A stretch of 64,000 nt of DNA from Astropecten irregularis (GCA_963971285.1 OZ020244.1:8060001-8124000), one strand, 5' to 3'; counted from the first letter of the stretch, positions 24,905-37,480 are shown. The notes: generated by a model not told the origin, from the sequence alone. Program-made: numbers and translations.

Positions 24905-25217
24905 ACAATAATAACACTTCAAAAGTGCTAAACCAGAGCACTTCAGGAGCTGGGTGCTACGACGTCCAACACCTGTTAAGAGCTATATTTTTAGCACTTC
25001 ACGTGCTTAGAGGTGCTAAATATGGAGCACCCACCGAGAGCCAAATTACTGAGCACTTCAAGTGCAACTTTTCAACAACTAAAGAAACAAATGAAAAACA
25101 ATTGACTCGGTTATAAAGTACATGTACTTTGATAAACTTTATTATCAAAAACAATGAAACATCTCAGTTAAGCTGTAACACATGAACTTCTAAGAGAAAA
25201 AAACTCCTTTAGTACCT
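24905..25217. mobile_element. subterminal region of element E2, left of E1
   Basis: The stretch is studded with GCACTTCA/TGAAGTGCT and TTAGCAC(C) words, the same subterminal vocabulary as both ends of E1 and the right end of E2 (38390-38531). It lies directly outside the TA duplication of E1. I infer it is the other end of the older, inverted element E2 whose tip is lost in the gap. Confidence 0.45.
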
Positions 25218-25219
25218 TA

Positions 25220-25242
25220 CACTCTAAAAAACAAAGTGCTAA
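25220..25242 (+). repeat. left terminal inverted repeat of E1
   Basis: It starts CACTCT and is the exact complement of 35625-35647. A TA dinucleotide precedes it. Followed by GCAC/GTGC-rich subterminal repeats to about 25300. Confidence 0.8.
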
Positions 25243-26370
25243 ATATCGGGTGCTACGCGATCGCGTGCACTTAAGGTGTTAAATTTAGCACCACTAGGGT
25301 ATGATCACAGGTTTGATGGCTGAAGTGTTAGAAAATCGGTGCTGGAAATCGGTGCTGTTTTTCATGACTGCCGTATTTGACGGCCGCGCTTAAACTTCGG
25401 GTTTCTAAGGGGGTGGTTGTTATTGTTATTGACACATCCTCTAATAAAAACTTAAACAAAAACAATCGACGAAACTTTCGAAAGAGCAATTATTTTGATA
25501 TCACCCCATACGTTGTTATAATACACGACACTAGTGCTGACTGGAACTTCGTATGGCAAAGGATATAGCCCATGTTTGTGATCACGCATCGATGACGTGT
25601 TGAAGCATGATCAGTTGTGATGGAAAGCGCGCCCGCCGTACACGCGCTGCACGCTTGGCTACAAATGCAAAGTACATGTACATGTACTGTACATCCCTGT
25701 ACAAATGCATAGGGAGCGGCTAGGCCTAGCCTAGCCTACATACACGACGCGTCGACGCCATTGCCAGCAGACAGACGTACTTGGGCACTTGGTCGATGAG
25801 TTTCAGGTAAGAATTTTGCCGTTGTCTCTTTATTTATATTAACATGCAAACCTCAAATACAATTAAACTCATAGCCCCCTATAGTTGATATAAACGATAT
25901 AGTTACGCTCAAATCAAGGCTTTGTTTATAGCTTTTCGCAACATTAGGTCACAACATTTACCATGAAAAATTGATTATAGTTCTGCCGACGTCGTTAGTA
26001 CAAAACAGGCCTAACGTTACGTTAGGCCCGTATAGCATGTAGGCCCTATGGGCCCTTACCATGCTAACGTTAGGCTAGCAAGGCTAGACATGTTCAGGTT
26101 TAGCTTGAGGCTAAATACAAAATAAAAAAACCCAGCTCCTAGTCACCATGAGCCCTAGTTTTAAACCTATACTATAGGCCTACCCCAAAATTCATAATTT
26201 TGTATTTCATTTTGTCAATTTAAAGCCAGCAGCCCTTGCAGGTTGAGGAAGTTCAAGTTGGCCACATGAGGCACATGCATGAGATTTTCCAGCCCATGGA
26301 TGACCTAGGATAGCTGCTAGCCTAGTATAGGTCTAATAAATATAGCCTAATTGGCCTAAACATTGGCATT

Positions 26371-28857
26371 ATGGGGTACATTTGCTTTAAATGCAATATC
26401 ATCATTCCAGGTCCTGTTTCCAAATTAATAAGCCATTTACACATGGCACATGCTCTTTTTGACATGAAAAACTTGCAGTTAGTTTGTGGTCAAGGAGAAT
26501 GCCCATCAGCCTTCAGTACTTTCAATTCTTTTAGGAAGCATGTTACAAAACAGCATGGTCAAATTGAAACTGAGAACTTACTTGACGATTTAAGTGATCC
26601 TCTTGATCATGTTGAAGACTGTGGGGATGATTTAAGTGATAATGACGAGCTTGTTGGTAATATGGATGTTGAAGAGATCAGGAGAGATCCATTTTGTACC
26701 AAAAAACAAGCAGCTGCATTTATCGGCTCACTTCTGTCCGACACTAACATGACTCATGCAACACTAAGTAGAGTGGTATCAGCGACTGTAAGCTTGACTG
26801 GTGAAATAATAAATGATTTAAAGTGTAAAGTTAAAGGTTCATGTAAAGACATGGGAGTTTCACCAGATAGTGTAGTGTACAAGAACTTATTGTCAGAGTT
26901 TGACAAAAACAAGTCACTGTTTGAAGGCCTCCACACTAGATACAAGCAAGAAAAATTTCTTAAGGAACATTTTGGTGTAGTTGAGCCTGAGAAAGTTTTC
27001 CTTGGCTTTCGTCATGATGTTCGGACTGGGGAAAAGGGTCAGTCTAAGCCAGTACTTGTACCAGAGACATTCCAATATGTCTCCCTTTTGTCAATCATTG
27101 GTATGGTTCTAGGAGATACTTATGTGAGCCATGAAATTGAATCTGGACATGCAAGCAGTGATCATGTCTTGCGAGACTACTGTGACGGCCGTCAGTGTAA
27201 AACTCATCCTTTGTACTCTTCATGCCAAGAGGCACTTCAGATTTGTCTTTATTTTGACGAGTTTGAAGTTGTAAACCCTTTGGGTTCTAAGAGAGGTCTT
27301 CACAAAATCGGAGCATTTTATTGCACCTTCAAAAACTTGAAACCAAGAGTGAACTCTTCGTTGGACAACATCCACTTGCTGGCCTTTTGTAACTGTCTGG
27401 ATCTGAAGAAGTATGGCTTTAACTCTGTATTAGCTCCATTTGTGGCTGAACTTAAGAAACTGGAATCTGACAAAGGTGCCAAAATCTGTCTTCCAGATAA
27501 AACTGAGAGGTTTGTCCGTGGCACACTTGTACAAGTGTGTGGAGACAATCTTGGGCTCAATGGTTTGCTGGGCTTTGTTGAAAGCTTTGGTGCTAATAAA
27601 CCATGCAGGATTTGTTTGGGTCATAGGGAAACATTTCAAACACAGTTTCTTGGCGAGGAATTTCCACGCAGAGACAGAAACAGTCACAGTGATCATGTTG
27701 ATGACTCACGTGACAACACTGCAGCAACATCACTTTCAGGTGTTAAGAGAGATAGCATCTTGAACACCCTTCGTTATTATCATGTAACGATGAATTTAAC
27801 CCCAGATATTATGCATGACCTGCTAGAAGGGGTGGTGCCATTGGAAGTTAAATTAGTCCTTTGGAAGTTTATATATGAAGAGCACTTCTTCACACTAGAT
27901 ATGTTTAGTTCACTACTATCTAGCCATAGTTATGGAAACTGTGACAAAAAGAATAAGCCATGTCTAATCCTTGAATCCACTCTAAAAGGCAAAGACAATT
28001 CATTGAAGCAAACAGCAAGTCAAATGTGGTGTCTCGTGCGGGTTTTGCCTCTTCTGATTGGATCGTTCATTCCACTGGGCAATTTGCACTGGGCATTGCT
28101 TCTGAAACTACGAACAATTGTGGATATAGTATTTGCAGATGAAGTCACAGAAGGCATGAGACAGTACTTGAAATATCTTATTCAAGATCACCATGCCTTA
28201 TTTCAGCAATTGTTTCCAACTGTCAGATTGCTGCCAAAACACCACTTTATGGTGCACTATCCAATGGCCATGATTGAGCTTGGACCACTCATCAATTTAT
28301 GGTCTATGCGATTTGAGGCAAAGCATAATTTGGCTAAGAAGTTGGCAAGTGTGGTAAATTGCTTCAAGGACATTTGCTCAACTGCCGCTTCCAGGCATCA
28401 AATAAGCCACTGCTGCAAGTGGTCTCAGCATGGTCAGAAAACTCTTGAGTTTCAGTCTGATGAAACTGTCAGTTGTTCTGTAATGGATGTAGAAAACTTC
28501 AATGATCTTCTGAAACAGGTTCCAGGACTCCTTCCCCGTGATGAGGTTTATGTAACACAAAAGCTAACATACTGGGGCACAGAATACAGAGCTGGCACAA
28601 TGGTAGTTATTGGCATGGCAGATGAAATGCCACAGTTTGGGCAGATATCACATGTCATCATTGTGGGGACAAACGTTGTCATGACAGGGAATGTATGGCT
28701 AGTAGACAATTTCGAAGAACACATTCATTCCTATGTTGTAAGGGAATCAAGTGAGATATTCTTTCTTCAACCACATTTGCTTAAGAATTTCCGTCCCCTA
28801 CACGTGAACAAGTATGAAGCTAAAAATGTTGTTACACCTAGAAATTACATCTTCTGA
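26371..28857 (+). CDS. DDE-type transposase of E1 (CACTA-like), 828 aa
   Basis: Two degenerate C2H2 fingers start the protein (CFKC...HLHMAH at about 5-27; CGQGEC...HVTKQH at about 39-62), fitting DNA binding. Candidate catalytic motifs follow in the order expected for a DDE fold: FDEFE (about 295-299) with NPLG beside it, CGDN (about 390-393), a CRIC metal-binding pair (412-415), PDIMHDLLEG (479-488) and MRFEAKH (646-652), which could supply the final glutamate. The frame is intact from ATG to stop without introns. The length suits large cut-and-paste transposases. Similar MHD..EG / RFEAKH proteins occur in animal genomes next to SAMD3-like genes. I am fairly sure of transposase; the CACTA/KDZ assignment is less certain. 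Confidence 0.7.
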   Translation: MGYICFKCNIIIPGPVSKLISHLHMAHALFDMKNLQLVCGQGECPSAFSTFNSFRKHVTKQHGQIETENLLDDLSDPLDHVEDCGDDLSDNDELVGNMDVEEIRRDPFCTKKQAAAFIGSLLSDTNMTHATLSRVVSATVSLTGEIINDLKCKVKGSCKDMGVSPDSVVYKNLLSEFDKNKSLFEGLHTRYKQEKFLKEHFGVVEPEKVFLGFRHDVRTGEKGQSKPVLVPETFQYVSLLSIIGMVLGDTYVSHEIESGHASSDHVLRDYCDGRQCKTHPLYSSCQEALQICLYFDEFEVVNPLGSKRGLHKIGAFYCTFKNLKPRVNSSLDNIHLLAFCNCLDLKKYGFNSVLAPFVAELKKLESDKGAKICLPDKTERFVRGTLVQVCGDNLGLNGLLGFVESFGANKPCRICLGHRETFQTQFLGEEFPRRDRNSHSDHVDDSRDNTAATSLSGVKRDSILNTLRYYHVTMNLTPDIMHDLLEGVVPLEVKLVLWKFIYEEHFFTLDMFSSLLSSHSYGNCDKKNKPCLILESTLKGKDNSLKQTASQMWCLVRVLPLLIGSFIPLGNLHWALLLKLRTIVDIVFADEVTEGMRQYLKYLIQDHHALFQQLFPTVRLLPKHHFMVHYPMAMIELGPLINLWSMRFEAKHNLAKKLASVVNCFKDICSTAASRHQISHCCKWSQHGQKTLEFQSDETVSCSVMDVENFNDLLKQVPGLLPRDEVYVTQKLTYWGTEYRAGTMVVIGMADEMPQFGQISHVIIVGTNVVMTGNVWLVDNFEEHIHSYVVRESSEIFFLQPHLLKNFRPLHVNKYEAKNVVTPRNYIF

Positions 28858-28947
28858 TTGTTTTTTTCTTGGTGCAGTAACCCTTAGCCAGTCCTTGGCA
28901 CTGCCAAATATTTATACTATTTTTATTTTCTTATTTACAGTCAAACA

Positions 28948-29127
28948 ATGCCAGTTCCTGATGAAAAACATGAAGATGATGAGTGGTTTACCATATTTAT
29001 TGATGATCCCTTTCACTTCTTAATTGTTCTTATTGACGCATACAAATTGGACATAATTTCTCAAAACTACCTGAAAGATATGTTGACGGCCTTTTTGAGC
29101 CAGTTGCTGAATCATCATTCACACTAA
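28948..29127 (+). CDS. small ORF between the E1 genes, 59 aa (uncertain)
   Basis: An ATG just after a good acceptor (TTATTTACAG at 28931-28940) opens 59 codons: an acidic start (MPVPDEKHEDDEW) and a hydrophobic middle. It ends nine bases before the ATG of the SAMD3-like gene in another frame. It could be an upstream exon or leader ORF of that gene, or chance. Confidence 0.25.
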   Translation: MPVPDEKHEDDEWFTIFIDDPFHFLIVLIDAYKLDIISQNYLKDMLTAFLSQLLNHHSH

Positions 29128-29135
29128 ATTATATC

Positions 29136-32100
29136 ATGGGTAAAAGAGTATACGTGACATACGTCCAAGAGAATGGACATGAGAAGAAACAAATGCTGAA
29201 GCTTGATGTAAGCAATTTCAATACCATGTGCCAGGAAATAAAACACAAATTCTCCTTGTCGAGTCTAGAAACGCATGCTTTCAAAGGCAAATTAGAAGAG
29301 CATGGGCCATATGTTGAACTAGATGATATGGATGATGATATCATTGATGATGTCATTGAAGTCAAATTCCAAAAACATGAAGTGCTAACTGCTTCACAAT
29401 GTCCCCTAAGTCAGTCAACACCAATACTGAATGAGTTGTCACCTGGGTCTTCCAAGTCAGTGTCATCAGCTTCTCTTGCAAGTACAGTCTTGTACACGGA
29501 GGAGGTGCCATATTCACCCAGAAACTCATCTTCAATTGTAAGTGTATGATGTCTAATGAATCTTTGCAAAAACATGAATTATTTTTTTGGCTCTGTATTC
29601 AAAATGCAAGGGACAACAGTTTTAACTATAAGTCCTCAATCCATGGTCAGGCGAAAGAGTGATGAGGATCGGACCGTTAGTGTTCATGGAAATTGCAGAC
29701 AGCATGCTGTTCTGAGCTGACATGTCAGTATTTGCACAATCAATGTGGTGTTGCAGTGGACATAAATGTTTTCAAGTGTCTGAATATGGGCATTCGGCAT
29801 GTGCAATAATGTCAAAAAGGATTTATGAGAAAGTTGTTCTCTTGATCAATACATTGTTGGTCTATACATGCATTTTCATTGCATTATTTCTCTGTCACAG
29901 GAGTCTCAGGAAAGCTCACCTACTTCACAGCTAGGCTATCATGAGTTACCAGATTCACAAGAAGTTGCCACAAGTTCCAAGATCAGAGAAAGTCAAACTG
30001 ATGAGGTAAGTCAAGACATTTTTTAAAGTGCCAGACAGATAAAAAACAAATCAATTAAGGCCCCATTTCCCATCAATCTCAAATAAAATGTGATTCATCA
30101 TGTTTTCAATTTTAATATCACAAATAAAATTGGTGCTACTCATCAAGCTGTCCTGTAGTGTACAGGGCTATAGATCTGCGAGTTGCCTTCCTCCAACTTG
30201 CTTGTAAAAATTGCCTTGTGTATACATGCATTTGTGTATGGGCATAATTGGCCATATTGTGCATTTGGATGTTTTGAACCTCATAGTGGGATGTGATCCG
30301 ACCCACTAGCTCGAGAATTTGTTTTATGAGAGGATTTGTAAATATTGATACTTGAATTTTTATGGTGATTTCCTTTGCAATTTCACTTCAACATATTTTG
30401 CAGGTGCCTTCATATACAGCAGATACATGTACATCCATTTCAGTCGCTGGTGTACAGGACAGTTTTGCCAACCCCAATGGAGCATCTACTTCACAGGATG
30501 CAGTGTCCAAGAGCTGTGTTTCATCAGGATCAGCAAAGGTGAGAGGTAGTCAGAAGTGGAAGAAAACTGATGCCAACAATTCAAGTCTATCATAAGTCAT
30601 TCACTGACTCAATCATGAGTAACAGGGAGAACGATAACAAAGGAATGCATTTGTTAGTCATTTTTATATACATTTGCATTGTGATTCAGATGAAGAATGA
30701 ATTAACTTGTGGTTGACTTGCGTTGACTTGTGATGGTCTTGAATACAACCATAGCTCTATCCAGCTTGAATTTGCAATTCAATTATAGTACCGGTGCATT
30801 TTTGTTGTGTTCAGTCACAGATGGTTTTCGACGCTCGTAAGATTTTGATGGAGCACCCAAAAGGACCTACCATTATCAAGGAGTACCACCAGAACAGATA
30901 TATATGCCCAGGATCAAGGATGACTCTTGTCAGCGTGCTCGTTGCCCATCTTATTGCAAAATGTGGAAGGTATTACCAAGCCAAAATTGTTTAATACTTA
31001 AACTTATCACCCATAATGAGACAAATTCTGAGAGGTGTTTGATCATGACTTTCAAAATGCACAGCAAAATGCAGTGGTCAAACTTGTGGATCAAACAAAA
31101 GCTATTTTTGAACTACACACCTAGCTTCAACAGTGGTACAATTGGGCTAAAGAGCACTAAAATGGCTAAAAGTAGTAGGTGGCTACCTTTTTTATTTACA
31201 TCATCATCTCTCATGTAGAACTTCTTAAACTGCTATTTCACATTGTTCCCACATTGCCAAAAAAAGTGTTGAATTGTTTAAATTGATGATTTTCATCCAA
31301 ACCTTTTATTTTGTTCTTTTCAACTGTTATCAGTTATCCAACCATTGAAGAGAAGCATGCACTTGGGAGATCAATAATCACCCTTTTCCCACATCTCTCG
31401 GATTCGACTGGGAAAACAGGATACGTAAGTGTTAATTAAAAGGATGGAACTTTTTCCCAGTATTTCACATTTTTGGAGGTGTTGTAATGAGCTCTCATTT
31501 TTGTGACCCCAGTCAAGTTTTTTTTTCTCGATCGAGTCATTACAACTCTGAAGTTTGTTACTTGCTATTCATCTTTTACAAAACCAAAATAGCAAGTTAA
31601 TTCTTTACCTTTTAACATTGGTCTGGAATAAATGATGGACTACACTTACTAATTACCCAGAACAGGCTGCCTTTGTGCCTAAATTTCATAAAAATGTGCC
31701 TACTTCCATAAACAATTTTTTTCTTCAGGTTTTCAATAATGATTTGGCATGTGCAAATGAGTGTATTTGTATAGTATAAGCTTATAAATGTCTCATATTT
31801 TTCATATTCTTTTGAACAATTCTGTTTTATCAGTCCCTTGAAAGTTTGAAAATGGCCTCAGTGAAAATTACCTGAATTGAAATATGAAACTGTTTTAAAT
31901 TGTTGGCAGCTAAACTGTTACTTATAATGAATGACCTTACTTATATTTCCTCTCTACAGGAGCATTTCTTCTGCTCAGCAGGAGGACAAAGTGGCTACAT
32001 ACAAGACCAGCTGAAGAACATGCGACGCAGTCTACCTCAATCAGCCAAGCTGAGGATGAAGAAAGAATCTCCAAAGCCTTGCCATAAAGAGGACTTGTCT

Positions 32101-34297
32101 TCCCAATTGCTACCAGAGTCGGAAGCAGAAGAACTGTAATCTTTTTGCAAAAAAATGCCCTTGGTGACCGAAACAAACCAGCAGTCACTAAAGCTATGGC
32201 CCAGTCTGCACCAAATAGGCGGGCATGGATTAATGCAGACGCACCCTTTCTGTCTGTAATCCTCCAGAAGTACCCTCGCTTTATGGACATGCCAGAATTG
32301 GTAGGTTTTTGTTTTCTGTCATTAGTAATTAGTGTTGTAGTTGAACCAACACAAGACCTACACAAGCTAAACCAACAACACAAGACCAGCACTCTCAATT
32401 CAAGTCTCTATCTACTCAAATGTACTGCAACAAAGACATAGCTTTTGTATTGTTGTGCCTGTTACTTGTGACTGATCTAGTGGCTGGTCTTGTGATGGTG
32501 TCGACTACAACACTATCAGTAATTGTGCTTGGTGCCTGCAATTGAAGGTCTACTTTGAAGATCATTTGCTATTTTTTTAAGATTGAGAAACTTTGAGGAA
32601 GGCATTTTCAGATGTGTATAAAAACCAAATGTTGATCCTCTATTTGTAACAATCACTGTCAAAGGGATCACAGCAGCTAGTCACAAACATGACACACATA
32701 ATTAGAGTTTCCAAGTTGTTCTTGTTGTATCTATTGGTAACGTTTCTTCACTGCATATTTATATCTAGATCGATCAAGATTTCAAAGACATCTTCAGTGA
32801 TTCTGCCGATAACCTTCTGCGAAAGTGGACCAATCATGCACAGATGCTGCTGACATATGCCTCAACCTGTAAGATGGAAAGAGTGGTTAAAGTGCACCAG
32901 GCCTTCAGTGCACAAACTTCAAGGAAAACCGAAGGTATTTATTTATTTATTTATGTAATATGACATGAAATCCCTTTAGGTCAAACTCTAATAAGTCATT
33001 AATGTTCAATCATTTCAAAGCATTACTTTTCCCTTCATACTGGACAAATGTACATTAAAAGGCCTGGAAACAGGTCAATCAAAATTCACCACAACTTCAA
33101 TTGCTTTGAATTCGTTTGGACCTATGATTTAACAGGATTGCAGTAGGGTGAACAGATCCTTGTGTCTGCTGGGATGTGTAGGATTGTGTGTTTTACAAAT
33201 TCTTTTTGGGGGCAGCAAGAACACACACACTTTAAAAACAAAAGCTGTCACTAGTCCTTTTTTTCATATCAGATTGGTGGGTTCTATTTATAATTTTCAC
33301 AGCAAAATGTCAAAATACACTATTGCATTTGGTCTCAATTTTTTTGACTGTTTGATTTCGTTTTGCAGAGCTGACAGCACTGTATGGCTTCTTTGTCTTG
33401 CTGCGTCTGTTGCCGTCTTATAATACCAAGGCCAAGGGTCGTGTTTCCTGTGAAGATATTGACAAGCTGTTGGTGACATTTTATGAGGTAGGCCTATGTA
33501 CTTCATAGACTTTGCATCATTTAGGAATGTACGATATACCTATCGCCTGGGTGTCTAGAACTGTACTGGAGATGCTGTATCGTATCATCTGTGCCTATTA
33601 TTAAGTCAAGTATTGCCTATCGATGTACGTTGTTAATTTTGTTATGCACAATTGCCCATAAATTATAATGAGCTTTTGGATGAGAAAAACAAGCTGTGGT
33701 CATGGCATCTCTGATCATGTTTGTGCATTCAATTGTCTAGAATTCTCGTTTTCTCACAAATAACTTGAACAAAAATCACCAAGCTTGTTTTGGCCATGGT
33801 CAGCATTAGTTTGACTTCTTTCACAATCACATACAACTTCAGGTACATGTAGCAAGTACATGTACATAATTAGATCATAGATCACAAGTGATGAAATTTG
33901 TATGTTACATTTTTTTTCATTGCATAGAAAGTGTCCAAAATATTGCTTGAATAGGCTGTTTGTACATCTGTTCTGATTATCTCAGGTGAATATGCCTTTG
34001 GAAGAGATTCTACATGATAAGACAACCAAGCAACCCACCCTGGTAGTCCTCGGCACCAGATCTTCCATGGAACAGATTCTGCTGAAGATAGAAGGATACG
34101 GGTTCCACCTCCCATCAACCAACATCACAGTAGCAGTTGACCGACTCTTCAAAAGTCACTATGTATTCAATCTTGAATACTCACCTCAACTCTTCAACTT
34201 ATTTCTGTACTTACAGACACAAATCTATGGTCTTAACTACACAGGCAAGTTACCGCCAAGAGTGACAGAAATTGCCATGGCACTGAAAGCACTTTAG
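29136..34297 (+). CDS. SAMD3-like accessory protein of E1, nine exons
   Basis: Exons that join in phase by GT-AG sites: 29136-29537, 29901-30005, 30404-30538, 30815-30969, 31334-31424, 31960-32300, 32769-32934, 33369-33487 and 33986-34297. The first exon encodes a PB1/ubiquitin-like fold candidate ending in an Asp-rich stretch. Exons 4-6 carry the order typical of fish SAMD3-like proteins: ARKILM...VAHLIAKCG, YPTIEEK...LFPHL, then GY|EHFF; the last exon has QPTLVVLG and LFKSHYVFNL. No clear SAM domain is visible. Inside exon 6 the frame closes with TAA at 32137-32139 and continues in another frame from about 32145 beside a T run, so this copy is either broken or mis-assembled. Co-location with the transposase suggests a transposition partner; its biochemical role is unknown. 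Confidence 0.6.
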
Positions 34298-35389
34298 ATG
34301 CAAAGTCATGCCTCCATGCTATGTTATTGTCACTATATGTTAGACAGTTCTGAGTGTGATTCAGTTAAGTGAAGGGATTTTTGACAAGTCTGTAAATCTC
34401 AATCTGGCTGTCAAAGTAGGGAAACTAACTCGGCGACATTTTCAAATCAATATTTGGTGAGCAAAGAAACTTTTTTCGAACCCAAGACTTTGATTTCTAC
34501 AGTAGGATGCACAAATGATACGAAAATCCAGTCTGGTTCAATCAAAGTTTCTGAACTCACCCTAATTTTATATTAAATTAGCCAATCAAGAAAAAACATC
34601 AGGGCCCAGGATATATGACACCCTGCATGTAGGTTGCCTTTCAGTTCAGTGGAGTGCTTAATTAGTTTTATACAGTTGCTATCGATACAAGTCGTAAATA
34701 CATGCAATTAAAGCTCATACAGAGGCTTGTGTTTGGCAGCGTGAAAGCCTGTTAACCTGTGGCGACCGGCAATTTGAAAAAAAAGGTTTTCCATTTTGAT
34801 AAAGTTTTAAAAATCTAATGTTAAATGAAACAAATTGTTAAGTCAAAATAATGGTAAAATCTAAGTGTGCTGAGCGGTATACTAAGTGACTTCCATTTAC
34901 TGGTATTAATGAAGATTGTTTAACCTTTCTACTGTTCTAAATTCCGGAGAGCAAACTGCTTAGACTGAAACACGTTAAAAAAGATTTTCATCATGCATTT
35001 TGTAATGAAAGTTAGTTTTGAAGGAGGCCAGAATCTTTTTCCTAACATTTGTGACAAGTGTGAATGCAAATCACATTATGTTTGTGCTGCAGGGCAGCAA
35101 TTTTTTAGTTATTTCCTTGTGATATTATCCTTCCTGCTTTTCTAAATTCTGGACTGAGAGCAAAATGATTTGACTGAAACAGGTGAAAACTTATTAATCA
35201 TTTTCTATCAAAGGTTTTGTATTAAATAAAACTGAGTTATAAGGAGTCTATTTTCCCACACTTAAAAAAGTAAAGTAAAATATGTGGATGCAAATTACAT
35301 AATGAGCAAAATGTAATCAGAAGAATTTGCCCTCTTTGGGCTTTGGTTCTACCTGTTTTAAAATAAAACTTTTGACTGAAGCTTATCGT
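34298..35389. other. 3' non-coding part of E1
   Basis: No gene is supported. Two imperfect repeats of about 65 bases occur at about 34912-34985 and 35130-35190 (TTCTAAATTC(C/T)GGA...GAGCAAA...GACTGAAACA). Functionally this may be the 3' untranslated region of the accessory gene. Confidence 0.5.
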
Positions 35390-35624
35390 GTTTTTCCTCA
35401 TTTATTTTGTGTTTTGTGAATTGTGGAAAGCTGCACCTAGAGTATTATAATTTAGCACCTTGTCAGTGCTGCCAAATGCAGCGAGTAGCACCTGAAGTGT
35501 ATCTTGCATTGCTCCTCCTCGGTGCTACTAATGTAGCACGGCATTAAGTGTTGAATTAGCACAACGCGTGCAGTCACTATACAGGCACCTGGAAGTGCTA
35601 ATTTTTAGATCTTGAAGTGCTAAA

Positions 35625-35647
35625 TTAGCACTTTGTTTTTTAGAGTG
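35625..35647 (-). repeat. right terminal inverted repeat of E1
   Basis: Exact complement of 25220-25242, ending AGAGTG, followed by TA at 35648-35649. The preceding 250 bases hold many AGCAC/GTGCT words. Confidence 0.8.
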
Positions 35648-36175
35648 TACCCCCAAACCCTACTTCTTGATCCGCCACTGAGATTGAAAATGATGACAGA
35701 AATAGCTAGTTTACTTCAGGAAATACATAATGTAGTTTAATCAAATTTTACAACAATAATTTTAATGATATCAAATCTACTCTAATCTTTAGTTCACTCC
35801 AAAAATAAATGCCTATTTGATCGGCCAATCAGTGCGGACAGAATTTGAGATTATCAAAAGAAATCCAAAATGAATAGAATGGTTTGTGATTTGTACCTGG
35901 AATAATTTGAAAGAGATTGATTAATTGTCTTGTATCAAAACTGTACGCCTACAGCAGTGCATCAAATCACATCAAATCAATTTATGTCTTTTTATTAGAC
36001 TTTGAAATTTTACTGAATCATAGTTTTGATTGACAATGGATAACACAGAAACATCAACTGAATCTTCAGAAACATATCATACTCCAAAGTCCAAACTCTC
36101 TACAAAAGTTTACTTAGCACTAGTTTGTCTGCCGAAAATGCTTAAATGACATGTACTTTAATTGCTCTGGCAATT

Positions 36176-37480
36176 TCAGTGACTCGTGTTGGTGGTGCCT
36201 TTCCTGAAACCAGGCCATATATTTGAGTTTGCAAGTACACCAAGAAGTTGGACAGTGGAGCTGTAGTGGCTCTTGAAAAGCATCCTCATGCAGGTGCTGT
36301 AATGTGTGATGATGGAAGATAGAGGGAATACATAGTTCTCGATCTTCAAAATAATCTGTTCTATTTTTGGTCTGGCACCGAACACTACGAGAGTGGGCTG
36401 ATTTGTCGCTTCGTTCAAGTTGCTCAGTACTACATCAAGCGGAGTGTTGACCTGTTTTAAAGGAAATTTATAATACAAAGGAAATAAATCAGTTTTCCTA
36501 TCTAATCTGTTATAGGAGTTTAAAAATATAATTTTAGTATTGCAATCTGTTGATGTACTGCACAGATTGCAACTCACCAAAATCCATACCTGATGACAAA
36601 GCCCCTTCTCCTAATGGCCAATGAAGTTATGAATCAAGCCCCATGAAGATGGGTACCCTTTTGGATTCCGATCATTTTGATCCGATTAGTGGCTAAATCT
36701 GGCAATTTCATTCCATTTTTTAAAGTCACAAGACACATTCTTAAAAGATGGTTTGGGTCATCAGTTTCATCTCAGCATACTCAACGAATGGTTGAGGAAT
36801 AATTTTGCCAAGAAAGAGTAATTGTGTGTTCCTCTGGTTTGATTTTGAACCTCGCAAATGTTAGAATGCAAGCTGACATGCCCAAGTTCCACAATTATGC
36901 TTTTAAATTCTCATTATGCTCATGGAAATTGTATTTTGGCCATTTCAGTAAACCAAGGAAATTAGCATTTTTTGGTGGAATGGATTTGGTGAACAAAATT
37001 ACCTCATATTTTTTATGATTATGTTTGTTGTGTGCATCTTAAATGATTCTTGGGAATGGGATATAACGGTATGTGAGTGGTGTCATGGCTTCTGTCTGAC
37101 AAACAAACACAGATAGTTGACAATTTGGGATATAGGACTGGATAGCTCAGCTATTACAGGCTAGGAGGTTGCATGTTCACATGTCTTCAATGACTTGAAA
37201 ATAATCCAGTCAGTTTCCCTTGTGGTTATGTGATGATTATTTGTTAATTTAAGTTGAACAGCTGAAAGCCTTCATTATGCACAAGTGTCACAGCTAGAAT
37301 CACAAGTTCCATGTACATTACACCATCATAAAATATGCTTACCTTTATTTTCAACATCATTTGTGAATCATACTCCCTGACGACCTTGAGAACCCTCTCG
37401 TGCTGCCGTGACTTCTCCATATAAGTGCGCAACAAGCAATCAGAAGATTCTTCATGCAGGGCTTGGAAATCTTGATCAAT
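36176..37480 (-). pseudogene. SAMD3-like gene remnant of E2
   Basis: Exon 37480-37343 starts IDQDFQ and encodes SSDCLLR, aligning with the IDQDFK...SADNLLR exon of E1; borders are ACAG| and AAG|GTAAGC. The last exon begins at 36451 after AACAG and encodes VNTPLD...QPTLVVFGARPKIEQI...LFKSHY, like the last exon of E1. After SHY the frame shifts, and the YLQTQIYGL-like end is read in another frame. Upstream exons are missing or unrecognisable; a donor-like CTAAG|GTAAGT lies at about 37925-37935. This is a decayed relative of the E1 gene, not a recent copy. Confidence 0.6.
37060..37240 (+). repeat. tRNA-like SINE family, diverged copy
   Basis: The order GTCATGGCTTCTG, ATAGTTGACAAT, GGACTGGATAGCTCAG, AGGAGGTTGCATGTTC and TCAATGACTTGAAAATAA...CAGTCAGTTTCCCTTGTGG matches, in sequence, the repeat at 45600-45885 read on its minus strand. 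The A-box-like TAGCTCAG is kept; the B box is degraded. So this is a third copy of the family, in opposite orientation. Confidence 0.65.

Larger units (their letters stand above)
25220..35647 (+). mobile_element. E1: 10.4-kb CACTA-like DNA transposon with two genes
   Basis: A 23-bp perfect terminal inverted repeat beginning CACTCTAAAAAACAAAG is seen at 25220-25242 and 35625-35647. TA lies directly outside both ends (25218-25219, 35648-35649), a likely 2-bp target duplication. Both subterminal zones carry many short GCACTT/AAGTGC words, as CACTA elements do. Inside are a transposase gene (26371-28857) and a nine-exon SAMD3-like gene (29136-34297), both on the plus strand. CACT termini and the DDE-type transposase fit the CMC (CACTA/Mirage/Chapaev) group; the exact family is inference. 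Confidence 0.75.

Noticed and set aside
24536..25116. Open frames across the assembly gap
   Set aside because: They consist mostly of undetermined bases.
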